Assembly (NCBI RefSeq): GCF_013358405.1
Contig: NZ_CP054836.1
Span: forward strand, 496,001 to 560,000
Direction of reading: 5' to 3'
From: Oricola thermophila
Lineage (GTDB): Bacteria > Pseudomonadota > Alphaproteobacteria > Rhizobiales > Rhizobiaceae
DNA length: 64,000 nt
Under the pieces are notes generated by a model. It saw only the letters and a program-made list of their open reading frames with translations. It was not told the DNA's origin and ran no database searches. Below are positions 16,657-25,600 of the stretch, piece after piece (within the stretch, counting starts at the first letter, position 1; each line of letters begins with the position of its first letter). The position numbers and the translations under genes are program-made.

Positions 16657-17220
16657 TCAGCCGAACAGCTCGGCAAGGCGCTGCTGTTCCTCCTCGTCGA
16701 AGGCGAGCTGCTCGCGATTGTGCTCGACCCGGTTGCGCTTCAGCACGCGCTCGGCGGCCTTGTCGAGATCGTCGCATGTTTCCTTCGCGGGAAGGGCCAT
16801 CAGCTCCTCGCCGATCTTGCGGGCATATTTTTCGGCGATGGCGACATGGACCGCCTCGTGTTCGCGTGCGTAGGCGGAGAGGAACTTCCAGGCGGTGCGC
16901 AGTTCGGGATCGGTGGAGGCGCGGGTTCGCCAGCGCGGCAAGGTCACGTTCGCCTCGATGCGGAATTTCGCATCGCGGAAGCGGCACTTGCCGTCACTCT
17001 TGTCATAGGAGATGGCGACCGGAACGAACTTTATGGCTGCGGAGGCGAGGGCGTGGCCCTTCAGCGGACCCTTCTCGGCGATCTCGCGATCGAGATCGGC
17101 GCCGGTTGTGCCGTTGATGTTGTAATAGGTCGTGGTGATGCGCGGCGCGGTCGATGCGCAGGCGGCCAGGCCGAGCGCGGCGGCGAAAAGAGCGATATGC
17201 GTCCAGTGGCGCTTTTGCAT
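16657..17220 (-). CDS. DUF922 family lipoprotein with HExxH motif
   Basis: 187 residues with a lipoprotein signal ending in LAAC (Cys21) and a DUF922 domain. The motif REHEAVHVAIA contains HExxH, typical of zinc metallopeptidases, so it is probably a membrane-tethered periplasmic protease. Two Cys in the mature part (KCRF and TCDD) could form a disulfide. No partner gene is nearby; it is divergent from cobQ and convergent with the aminotransferase gene. Confidence 0.8.
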   Translation of the reverse strand: MQKRHWTHIALFAAALGLAACASTAPRITTTYYNINGTTGADLDREIAEKGPLKGHALASAAIKFVPVAISYDKSDGKCRFRDAKFRIEANVTLPRWRTRASTDPELRTAWKFLSAYAREHEAVHVAIAEKYARKIGEELMALPAKETCDDLDKAAERVLKRNRVEHNREQLAFDEEEQQRLAELFG

Positions 17221-17488
17221 GAGTGTGCGGGCCCGGCGGATTTCCTCACTTCATATTCTCGTAGGCCCATATGACGGCGAGTGCCAGTCCCAATTCCTGC
17301 CGGGAGCGGTGCCGGGGCATGGCGAGGGCCGGAACGGGCCGTTTTCCGTGCCGGCGCGGGCGCGCAAGGAACGGACGGATTCCGTATTACCCCTGCGTCA
17401 GGCGAAAATCGGCATTGTTAATTGAAAAAACTGCGAAATTTAGGTTTGCTTAATGTCTCACTAACCTCGTGGTAACTCCTCCCGCCTA

Positions 17489-17640
17489 TTGTCCATCGCG
17501 AGGCGAGCGAGACAACGCCTCCATCTCCGGAGAAGGTACTGCGTACCGGAGTTCGAATTATCCGTCGCTTTTCATGGCGGGCTCCAGTTTCCGGCACAGC
17601 CGGAGAACCGCAAGCAGCGCCCGCGCTGCCTGCGGTTTTG
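17489..17640 (+). ncRNA. Hairpin-rich leader or small RNA upstream of cobQ, ending in a terminator-like stem
   Basis: The 487-bp gap before cobQ (17221-17707) holds an AT-rich promoter-like stretch (17410-17465), then four hairpins: 17489-17515 (TTGTC/GACAA), 17525-17551 (CTCCGG/CCGGAG), 17590-17604 (TCCGGC/GCCGGA) and a long GC-rich stem 17606-17637 followed by TTTTG. The last looks like an intrinsic terminator 70 bp before the cobQ start. This may be a transcription attenuator of cobQ or an independent small RNA. No canonical B12 box is present. The left part of the gap (17221-17400) shows nothing I can support. Confidence 0.4.
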
Positions 17641-17707
17641 GCGTTTGCGGCGCCGTCAGGCGCAATACGGCTTTCCCAAAGGCGATACATGCGGTAGCGG
17701 ATGGCTC

Positions 17708-19171
17708 ATGTCGAAGGCCATCATGCTGCAGGGAACCGGCTCGGATGTGGGCAAGACCGTGCTCGTCGCGGGCTTGTGCCGGCTGCTCGCCAACCGCGGC
17801 CTGACCGTCAGGCCGTTCAAGCCCCAGAACATGTCGAACAATGCCGCGGTCGCCGACGATGGCGGCGAGATCGGCCGGGCGCAATGGCTGCAGGCGCTTG
17901 CCTGCCGCACCGCGCCAACGGTGCACATGAACCCGGTCCTGCTCAAGCCGCAAAGCGAGAGCGGCAGCCAGGTCGTGATGCACGGAAAGGTGCGGGGGCA
18001 GGCGGGCGGCCGCGACTACCAGAAAATGAAGCCGGACCTGCTGGCCGGCGTGATGGAGAGCTACCGGAGGCTCAGCGCCGAGGCGGACATCGTGGTGGTC
18101 GAGGGCGCGGGATCGCCGGCCGAGATCAACCTGCGCGAGGGCGATATTGCCAATATGGGCTTTGCCACGCGGGCGAAGGTTCCGGTGCTCCTGGTCGGCG
18201 ACATCGACCGCGGCGGCGTGATCGCCTCCCTGGTCGGCACGCACGCCGTGCTCGACGAGACCGACCGTGCGGCGGTGCATGGCTTCATCATCAACAAGTT
18301 TCGCGGCGACGTCAGCCTGTTCGACGACGGGCTGGCGGCGATCACGCGTTTCACCGGCTGGCGGTCATTTGGCGTCCTGCCCTGGCTCGGGGACGCGGCG
18401 CGGCTGCCGGCGGAGGATTCGGTCGTGCTCGAACGGCTGGCTGCAGGGCAGGACGGCGGGGTCAGGATCGCCGTACCGATGCCGGACCGGATCGCCAATT
18501 TTGACGATCTCGACCCGCTGGCGCAGGAGGAGGGGGTGGAGATCGTGTTCGTGAGGCCCGGAGAACGCCTTCCCGAGGATGCGGTGGCGATCGTCATACC
18601 CGGTTCCAAATCGACGATTTCCGATCTCGTCCGGTTCCGCGAGAATGGCTGGGACCGCCAGATCCGCGCTCACGTGGCGCGCGGCGGCCATGTCGTCGGT
18701 ATCTGCGGCGGCTACCAGATGCTGGGCCGCACCGTGCGCGATCCGCTGGGGATCGAGGGCGGCCCGCGCGAGACCGAGGGGCTCGGCCTGCTCGACACCG
18801 AGACCGAAATGGCGCCGGAAAAGCGTTTGGAGAACGTGACCGCGCATTCGCCCGTCTTTGGCGTCGACGTGTCCGGATACGAAATTCACCTTGGCGTCAC
18901 CCGCGGGCCGGACTGCGCCCGACCGGCGCTTGTCGCCGGCGGTGTGCCCGACGGGGCGGTGGCCGTCGGCGGCCGGGTGTTCGGCACCTATCTGCACGGC
19001 CTGTTCGACAGCGGGGCGTTTCGTGCGGCCTGGCTGCAGAGCATCGGCGCAGAGTCGTCCGGGAGCGACCATCGCGCAGCCGTCGATGCTGCGCTGGACG
19101 CGATCGCCGAGGACATGCAGCGCCATGTCGATATCGAAGGGTTGCTGGAAGTCGCCGGCAAAGCGGGCTAG
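17708..19171 (+). CDS. cobQ: Cobyric acid synthase CobQ
   Basis: 487 residues. The N-terminal dethiobiotin-synthetase-like ATPase has the P-loop GTGSDVGKT; the C-terminal class I glutamine amidotransferase domain has the nucleophile Cys333 (GICGGYQM) and His430 (TYLHGLF). It amidates the b, d, e and g side chains of adenosylcobyrinic diamide with glutamine-derived ammonia. Length is standard. The ATG at 17708 has only a weak ribosome binding site (GGATGG). Its stop overlaps that of the opposite-strand GGDEF gene by 4 bp. Confidence 0.95.
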   Translation: MSKAIMLQGTGSDVGKTVLVAGLCRLLANRGLTVRPFKPQNMSNNAAVADDGGEIGRAQWLQALACRTAPTVHMNPVLLKPQSESGSQVVMHGKVRGQAGGRDYQKMKPDLLAGVMESYRRLSAEADIVVVEGAGSPAEINLREGDIANMGFATRAKVPVLLVGDIDRGGVIASLVGTHAVLDETDRAAVHGFIINKFRGDVSLFDDGLAAITRFTGWRSFGVLPWLGDAARLPAEDSVVLERLAAGQDGGVRIAVPMPDRIANFDDLDPLAQEEGVEIVFVRPGERLPEDAVAIVIPGSKSTISDLVRFRENGWDRQIRAHVARGGHVVGICGGYQMLGRTVRDPLGIEGGPRETEGLGLLDTETEMAPEKRLENVTAHSPVFGVDVSGYEIHLGVTRGPDCARPALVAGGVPDGAVAVGGRVFGTYLHGLFDSGAFRAAWLQSIGAESSGSDHRAAVDAALDAIAEDMQRHVDIEGLLEVAGKAG

Positions 19172-20025
19172 GCGATGCCGCGGTTCGTGTCTTCCGTCAG
19201 CGTCTCAGCACCCGGCTTCGGATTCCGCGGAACGGTGGGCAGGCCGTTGAACTCGCATGTGTTGCGACCGGCGTCCTTGGCCCGGTAGAGCGCGAAGTCC
19301 GCACTCCGGTATACGGACGGATAGGCCGCGCCGCGAGGGTAAAGGGCGCCGCCGAGAGACGCGGTGACGCGGATGACGCGGCCCTCGTAGTGACTCGTGC
19401 ATTCCTCCAGCGCGGACCGGATGCGCTCGGCAGCCCTGACTGCGCCGCTCGCACCGGCGCCGATCAGCAGCACAGCGAATTCCTCGCCGCCAAGCCGCGC
19501 CACGTAGTCGCGCTCGAACACGTTGCCCGCAATGCAGACACTCACCATGCGCAGAACGTGATCGCCGGCGGCGTGACCATAGGTGTCGTTGATCGACTTG
19601 AAATGATCGATGTCGATGATGATCAGCGCATCTTCGGGGGAGGCGTCATCGCCGGAATCCCGGGCGCGACCGGCAATGATCTCCTCGAACGCGGCCCGGT
19701 TGAGAAGGCCGGTCAGGGAGTCGTGGCGTGCCATGTCCTTCAACTGCTCATTGAAGGATACCATGCGAAGCGACATGCGGAAGAACAGTGCAACGATCGG
19801 CGCGGACACCAGTATGGCAATGCCGAAGGCGAATGCCCTGACGGACGGCCCGTATGTCTTCGCCAGATCGGGAAAAAAGACCGCAAAAAGCGGGTCGGTC
19901 AGGATGACCGCGATGAAAGCGATCACGAGGCACCAAGCGATCGACCTGCGAATCGCTTCCGCCACGCTACGCACTATGAAGATGCGCTCGAGCATATCTG
20001 CCAGTCTGGGGTTTCGACTGAGCAT
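19168..20025 (-). CDS. Membrane-bound GGDEF diguanylate cyclase
   Basis: 285 residues: two N-terminal membrane helices (about 28-50 and 64-86), then a GGDEF domain with the active-site motif GGEEF and substrate motif 'DHFKSINDTYGH'. The position that would hold the Arg of the inhibitory RxxD site is Phe (FERD before YVARLGGEEF), so feedback inhibition by c-di-GMP is unlikely at that site. It makes c-di-GMP, which governs motility/biofilm switching. No input domain other than the membrane part. Unrelated in function to the cob genes around it. Confidence 0.9.
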   Translation of the reverse strand: MLSRNPRLADMLERIFIVRSVAEAIRRSIAWCLVIAFIAVILTDPLFAVFFPDLAKTYGPSVRAFAFGIAILVSAPIVALFFRMSLRMVSFNEQLKDMARHDSLTGLLNRAAFEEIIAGRARDSGDDASPEDALIIIDIDHFKSINDTYGHAAGDHVLRMVSVCIAGNVFERDYVARLGGEEFAVLLIGAGASGAVRAAERIRSALEECTSHYEGRVIRVTASLGGALYPRGAAYPSVYRSADFALYRAKDAGRNTCEFNGLPTVPRNPKPGAETLTEDTNRGIA

Positions 20026-20129
20026 TCTTACGCGCTCAACGCCAGATTGCGTACAGCCGAATGCCGTTCCGAAGAGAATCGTATAGGATGTGGTTAAGGT
20101 TCGGTGTTGCCGTCCCTTATCCGCACAGG

Positions 20130-20150
20130 GTTTTAAAACGCGTTAACGCG
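20130..20150. promoter_or_regulatory. Two abutting palindromes upstream of the riboswitch promoter
   Basis: GTTTTAAAAC (20130-20139) and CGCGTTAACGCG (20139-20150) are perfect palindromes sharing one base. They end 1 bp before the TTGACT element of the putative promoter and could be an operator or an activator site. Confidence 0.4.
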
Positions 20151-20151
20151 A

Positions 20152-20180
20152 TTGACTTCCGTCGCCGGCCAAGCCTATGC
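20152..20180 (+). promoter_or_regulatory. Putative sigma-70 promoter of the cobU-cobW riboswitch transcript
   Basis: TTGACT (20152-20157) and CTATGC (20175-20180) are 17 bp apart. Transcription would start close to 20187, exactly where the riboswitch closing stem begins. Confidence 0.55.
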
Positions 20181-20187
20181 CTGAGGC

Positions 20188-20389
20188 GTCATGGTTCCCG
20201 TGCCGCGACAACGGCCGGGACGAAAAGGGAATGTGACGGGCGGACCCAACCAGGGCGCCCAAATCACGGCCGACCCCGCGACTGTAGAATGGCGCGGCAC
20301 CGCAGCTCCGGACGACACGGAGCGCCACTGGAGACATCCGGGAAGGCAGGTGCCGGACGAACGCCATGAGCCAGGAGACCTGCCATGAC
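20188..20389 (+). ncRNA. Cobalamin riboswitch
   Basis: All diagnostic parts are present: the closing stem GTCATGG (20188-20194) with CCATGAC (20383-20389), GAAAAGGGAA near 20222-20231, CCCCGCGACTGT at about 20274-20285, GCCACTG at about 20323-20330, GGGAAGGC and the B12 box GAGCCAGGAGACCTGCC at 20368-20384. It binds adenosylcobalamin and represses the cobU-cobW genes. The 118 nt after it (20390-20507) hold a GC-rich hairpin region (expression platform) and the ribosome binding site AGGAG of cobU. Confidence 0.95.
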
Positions 20390-20507
20390 AGCGAGCCGAT
20401 GGGGCGGGGTGCCCCCGAACGGACCGGATCTCGAGCCGGATGCGGCGTCAATCGAGAGACCCGGCATCTGAACGGGGCGACCGCCAAGCGAATGCAGGAG
20501 TCGTCCG

Positions 20508-21047
20508 ATGCCAAGCGAAACCAGCCATCCCGCCGCGACGGGCGTGACGCTGATCCTCGGCGGCGCGCGATCCGGCAAGTCGGCATTCGGCGAGGGAATG
20601 ATCGCCGCCAGCGGGCTGGAACCGGTCTATATTGCCACGGGGCAGGTGCATGACGAGGAAATGCGCGCGCGCATCGACCATCACAGGGCACGGCGCGGAC
20701 CCGAATGGACGACCGTCGAGGAGCCGGACGACCTTGAAGGTGCGCTGGCGCGCGCGACCGGGCAGGAGCGGGCGGTGCTGGTCGACTGCCTGACGCTCTG
20801 GGTTACCAATCTCATGATGGCCGAAGCAGATATAGCGGCACGAAGCGCGAGGCTGTGCGCGGCGCTGAAAGACGCGAAGGGACCCGTGGTGCTGATCTCC
20901 AACGAGGTCGGACTCGGCATCGTGCCCGACAACAGGATGGCGCGCGAATTCCGCGATCATGCCGGACGCCTGCACCAGGATGTCGCCGGCGTTGCAGACA
21001 CGGTCTATTTCGTTGCGGCAGGATTGCCGCTGAAGATGAAGGGATAA
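20508..21047 (+). CDS. cobU: Bifunctional adenosylcobinamide kinase/guanylyltransferase (CobU/CobP)
   Basis: 179 residues with the P-loop GGARSGKS at about 18-25, the family's 'IATGQ.HDEEM..RI..H...R' stretch and the '[10 protein letters not shown]' motif. It phosphorylates adenosylcobinamide and then transfers GMP, making AdoCbi-GDP for the final nucleotide-loop step. Called cobP in Pseudomonas nomenclature. First gene after the B12 riboswitch; AGGAG ribosome binding site; 3 bp before cobW. Confidence 0.93.
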   Translation: MPSETSHPAATGVTLILGGARSGKSAFGEGMIAASGLEPVYIATGQVHDEEMRARIDHHRARRGPEWTTVEEPDDLEGALARATGQERAVLVDCLTLWVTNLMMAEADIAARSARLCAALKDAKGPVVLISNEVGLGIVPDNRMAREFRDHAGRLHQDVAGVADTVYFVAAGLPLKMKG

Positions 21048-21050
21048 CAC

Positions 21051-22106
21051 ATGCAGTCCAAGATTCCCGCCACCGTCATCACCGGCTTTCTCGGCGCCGG
21101 CAAGACGACGATGATCCGCAACCTGCTGGAGAACGCGCAGGGGCGCAGGATCGCGCTCATCATCAACGAGTTCGGCGATCTCGGCGTCGATGGCGAGGTA
21201 CTGAAGGGATGCGGAATCGAGAGCTGCGGCGAGGAGGACATCGTCGAGCTCAACAATGGCTGCATATGCTGCACGGTGGCAGACGATTTCATTCCGACGA
21301 TGGAACGGTTGCTGGAGCGCGAGGAGCGGCCGGATCACATCGTGATCGAGACGTCGGGGCTGGCACTGCCGCAACCGCTGGTGGCGGCCTTCAACTGGCC
21401 GGGCATCAAGACGGCCGTGACGGTGGACGGCGTTGTCACCGTGGTCGACGCGGCGGCTGTGGCGGAAGGCCGCTTCGCCGACGATCACGACCGGCTGGAG
21501 GCGCAGCGCGCCGCCGACGAGGCGCTGGACCACGAAAGCCCACTGGAGGAACTGTTCGAGGACCAGATCCGCGCCGCGGACATGGTGGTGCTGAACAAGG
21601 CGGACCTGATCGACGCGGCGCGACTGGAGGCGGTGCGCAACAATGTCGCCGGGCAGACCGACCGGCCGCTGAAGATCGTCCACTCCACCCACGGGCGGTT
21701 GCCGGCGGACGTGCTGCTCGGGCTGGATTCGGCGACCGAGGACCAGATCGCGCTGCGCAAGTCGCACCACGAGATGGAGCATGAGAACGGTGAGGACCAC
21801 GATCACCACCACGACGAGTTCGAGAGCTTCGTCGCGGAGACGGGCGCGATTGCGGACACCGACGGTTTCGTCGCCGGGCTCAAGGACATCATCGCGCGGC
21901 ACGACGTGCTGCGACTGAAGGGTTTCTGCGACGTGCCCGGCAAGCCGATGCGACTGGTGGTGCAGGCCGTCGGCCAGCGCATCGAGACCTATTTCGACCG
22001 GCCGTGGCGGTCGGACGAGACGCGCACGACCCGGCTGGTAGTGATCGGCATGCACGACATCGATCAAGCTGCCATCCGCGAGGCGATCGCGGCGGCGTCC
22101 CGCTGA
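21051..22106 (+). CDS. cobW: CobW, COG0523-family metal-handling GTPase
   Basis: 351 residues with P-loop GFLGAGKTT at 12-20, the metal-binding CxCC motif at Cys71-Ile-Cys73-Cys74 and a His-rich stretch around 243-258 (HHEMEHE...HDHHHDE). CobW is thought to deliver cobalt to the cobaltochelatase CobNST during late cobalt insertion. It follows cobU by 3 bp under the same riboswitch, and cobN lies downstream after an oppositely oriented gene. Confidence 0.93.
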   Translation: MQSKIPATVITGFLGAGKTTMIRNLLENAQGRRIALIINEFGDLGVDGEVLKGCGIESCGEEDIVELNNGCICCTVADDFIPTMERLLEREERPDHIVIETSGLALPQPLVAAFNWPGIKTAVTVDGVVTVVDAAAVAEGRFADDHDRLEAQRAADEALDHESPLEELFEDQIRAADMVVLNKADLIDAARLEAVRNNVAGQTDRPLKIVHSTHGRLPADVLLGLDSATEDQIALRKSHHEMEHENGEDHDHHHDEFESFVAETGAIADTDGFVAGLKDIIARHDVLRLKGFCDVPGKPMRLVVQAVGQRIETYFDRPWRSDETRTTRLVVIGMHDIDQAAIREAIAAASR

Positions 22107-22125
22107 GCCGATGGCGGAACCGGTG

Positions 22126-22512
22126 TCAGAAAATCGCGTGGGCGACGTACATGATTATGGCGGCGACGATCCAGTAGCCGGCCTCGATTGCAATCACGGC
22201 GCCGGGCTTCTTCGTGAACATGCCGCCGGAGGCGGCGAGCACGCAGAACGCGGCGAAGGCGAGGACAAGGACCAGAAGGCCGCCGCCGGACAGGGCCACG
22301 CCGACGAACCAGGCCAGAAGCAGGAGGCCGACGAACTGGGCCGCCATCGCGCCGAATGGCATGGATTGGGCGGTGCCGAGCTCGATACCGTGGCCCGAGG
22401 CCCACGTCCTGCCGAACAGCATCGGCGAGTACCAGAGCCAGCCGGCAAGAAACGCGACAACCGCACCTGCGATGACTGCGAGCCAGCTGACGCCCATCGA
22501 GATTTCTTCCAT
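22126..22512 (-). CDS. DUF1761 family membrane protein
   Basis: 128 residues with four predicted membrane helices and the DUF1761 landmark 'AGWLWYSPMLFGRTWA' in the first hairpin. Function unknown. It is inserted in antisense orientation between cobW and cobN, and has a good ribosome binding site (GAGGGAA). An 18-bp palindrome immediately upstream of its start may regulate it and cobN together. Confidence 0.85.
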   Translation of the reverse strand: MEEISMGVSWLAVIAGAVVAFLAGWLWYSPMLFGRTWASGHGIELGTAQSMPFGAMAAQFVGLLLLAWFVGVALSGGGLLVLVLAFAAFCVLAASGGMFTKKPGAVIAIEAGYWIVAAIIMYVAHAIF

Positions 22513-22524
22513 TTTCCCTCTCTA

Positions 22525-22542
22525 TTCAACCCCTTGGTTGAA
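22525..22542. promoter_or_regulatory. Palindromic operator candidate between DUF1761 gene and cobN
   Basis: TTCAACC and GGTTGAA form a perfect 7-bp inverted repeat around CCTT. It overlaps a -35-like TTGAAT (22538-22543) paired with TATCGT (22560-22565) for cobN, and lies 13 bp upstream of the DUF1761 start. Sites of this kind are bound by ArsR/TetR-type repressors; the regulator is not in the window. Confidence 0.5.
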
Positions 22543-22612
22543 TCAACGCTTAGTCCGGGTATCGTGCGCCAGCAACTCACAAACACGTTACCTGACAGCG
22601 GGAGATGAACTG

Positions 22613-25600
22613 ATGCACCTGCTGCTGGCACAGAAGGGGACGGTATCGGACGGTGACGGCGAGGCGATCGATCTCGGCCAGACGCCCGGCGACATCTGCT
22701 TCCTTTCGGCTGCGGACACGGAACTGGCAAGCCTTGCCGGTGCGTATCGGGGCGAGGGGCCGTCGCTGCGGCTGGTCAACCTGCTTCAACTGAAACATCC
22801 CATGTCCGTCGACACATGGGTGGAGCGAACGGGCCGGCACGCAAAGCTCATTGTCATCCGGATTCTCGGCGGGGCCGGATACTGGCCCTACGGGCTGGAG
22901 GCGATCCACGCCGCCGCGGCGGAGCACGGCATCCGGCTTGCCGTTCTGCCGGGCGACGACAAGCCCGATCCGGGCCTTGCCGCCTTCTGCACACTGCCGA
23001 CCGAGACCTGTGACAGGCTGTGGCGTTTCCTGGTCGAAGGCGGAGCGGAGAATGCGCGCGGCTTTCTCGACGCCTGCGGCGACGTGCTGGCTGGACGCGA
23101 GATCGAGGGCGCGGCGGCGCCGCTGCTGAAGGCGGGGGTGTTCGGCACCCCGACAGAGGGCGCGGCCGGTACCGCGGCAATCGTGTTCTACCGGGCGCTG
23201 CTGCAATCCGGACAGATGGCGCCGGTGGAGGCGCTGGCCAGGGCGCTCTCCAAGCGCGGTCTCGGCGTGCTGCCGGTTTTCGTGTCCAGCCTGAAGGACC
23301 CGGTTTCCGCGGCAACGGTGGAGGCGCTGTTCGACAAGCACCAGCCGGACGTGGCGATCAACCTCACCGGCTTCGCGGTGTCCGCGCCCGGCGCGAACCG
23401 CACGCCCACCGTGCTGGAGAAGGGCGGAGCGGTCGTGCTGCAGGCGGTCCTTGCCGGTTCGCCGCGGGAGGCCTGGGATGCTTCCCCGCAGGGCCTCAAC
23501 GCGCGCGACCTCGCCATGAACGTGGCACTGCCGGAAGTCGACGGCCGGGTGCTGTCGCGGGCAATCTCGTTCAAGAGCGCGAACGCGTGGGACGAGGCGA
23601 CCGAGTGCAACGTCGTGGCGCACGAGCCGGTGGGCGACCGGACGGAATTCGTGGCCGAGCTGGCGGCGCGATGGGTGCGGCTGAGGCGCAAGCCGGTCGC
23701 GGACAGACGGGTCGCCATCGTCCTCGCCAACTACCCGAACCGGGACGGCCGGCTGGCCAACGGGGTTGGGCTGGACACGCCCGCCGGCACCGTCGAGGTG
23801 CTGCGCGCGATGGCAAGGGAGGGATTCCCGGTCGGCGAGATTCCTGCCGATGGCGACGCATTGATCGAGCACATGAAGAAGGGACCGACCAATGCGGCTT
23901 CGGATGCGCGCGAAATCCGCGAAGCCATTTCCCTGAATCAATACAGGGACTTCCTCGCGACGCTTCCGAAAGCGATTCAGGAGCAGGTCGCGGAACGCTG
24001 GGGGGCGCCGGAGAACGATCCGTTCTTTCGCGACGGCGTGTTCGCGCTGCCGCTGTCGCGATTCGGCGATACGCTGGTCGGCATCCAGCCGGCGCGCGGC
24101 TACAACATCGATCCGAAGGAAAGCTACCACTCGCCGGACCTGGTGCCGCCGCATGGCTACATCGCCTTCTACGCTTACATGCGAACGGTGGCGGAGGTGG
24201 ATGCGGTCGTCCACATGGGCAAGCACGGCAACCTGGAATGGCTGCCCGGCAAGGCGCTGGCGCTGTCGGAGACCTGCTGGCCGGAGGCGGTGTTCGGCCC
24301 GTTGCCGCATGTCTATCCGTTCATCGTCAACGATCCGGGCGAGGGTACGCAGGCCAAGCGCCGCACCAGCGCCGTCATCATCGATCACCTGACGCCGCCA
24401 CTGACACGAGCGGAAAGCTACGGGCCGCTGAAGGATCTCGAGGCGCTGGTCGATGAGTATTACGAGGCGTCGGGCGGCGATCCGCGCCGGCTCAAGGTGC
24501 TCAAGAGGAGGATTCTCGACCTCGTGCGCGACATCGGACTCGACCATGACGCGGGGATCGCGGAGGACGACGAAACCGATGCCGCGCTGGAAAAGCTGGA
24601 TGCCTATCTGTGCGACCTGAAGGAAATGCAGATCCGAGACGGGCTGCATATTTTTGGGCTCGCGCCGGAGGGGCGGCTGCTGACCGATCTCGTCACCGCG
24701 CTGGCGCGGGTGCCGCGCGGCCTCGGCGATGGCGCGGACAACAGCCTGCAACGGGCGATTGCCGACGATCTCTCGCTGGGTTTCGACCCGCTCGATTGTG
24801 CCATGGGCGAGACGTGGAACGGGCCGAGGCCGGAGATGCTCCGGGCGGTTTCCGCCGACCCGTGGCGGACGGCTGGCGACACGGTGGAGCGGATCGAGCT
24901 GCTGGCGGCTCAACTCGTCGGCGGCGAGGCGGAATGCCCGTCGGAGTGGGCGCGCACGCGGACGGTTCTGGACGGGATCGACGCGGTATTGCGCCCGTCG
25001 GTGGAAGCCTGTGGCGAAGCGGAAATCGACGGGCTGATGGCGGCGCTGGGCGGACGGTTCGTCGAGCCGGGGCCGTCGGGCGCGCCGACGCGCGGACGCC
25101 CGGACGTGCTGCCGACGGGGCGCAACTTCTACTCCGTCGACAGCCGCGCCGTGCCGACCGAGACGGCTTGGGAACTGGGACGCAAATCGGCCGAACTGCT
25201 GGTCACGCGCCATGTGCAGGATCATGGCGAATGGCCCGTCTCGTTCGGGCTGACGGCATGGGGTACGTCGAACATGCGCACCGGCGGCGACGACATCGCC
25301 CAGGCGATGGCGCTGATCGGCGCGAAACCGGTCTGGGACGGCATCTCGCGCCGGGTGACCGGTTTCGAGATCATGCCGGTCGCCAAGCTGGGAAGGCCGC
25401 GTGTCGACGTGACGCTCAGGATCTCCGGCTTCTTCCGCGATGCTTTCCCCGAGCAGATCGCCCTGTTCGACCGGGCGGTGCGGGCGGTCGGCGCGCTGGA
25501 GGAAGACGAGACGGACAACCCGATCGCGGCGCGAATTCGCGCCGAGGCGGCTCGGTTGGTCGAACAGGGCGAGGACCCCGAGACAGCGGCGCGGCGGGCC

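Noticed and set aside
17271..17453. Possible 60-residue protein in the gap before cobQ
   Set aside because: Arg/Cys-rich composition, no ribosome binding site and no coding-like codon bias.
17590..17620. B12-box-like string (AGCCGGAGAACCGC) before cobQ
   Set aside because: It lacks a base of the consensus, sits inside other hairpins, and no other riboswitch element is present.
20366..20653. Possible leader peptide or small gene across the end of the riboswitch
   Set aside because: Its frame runs through the B12 box and into cobU in another frame; no ribosome binding site.
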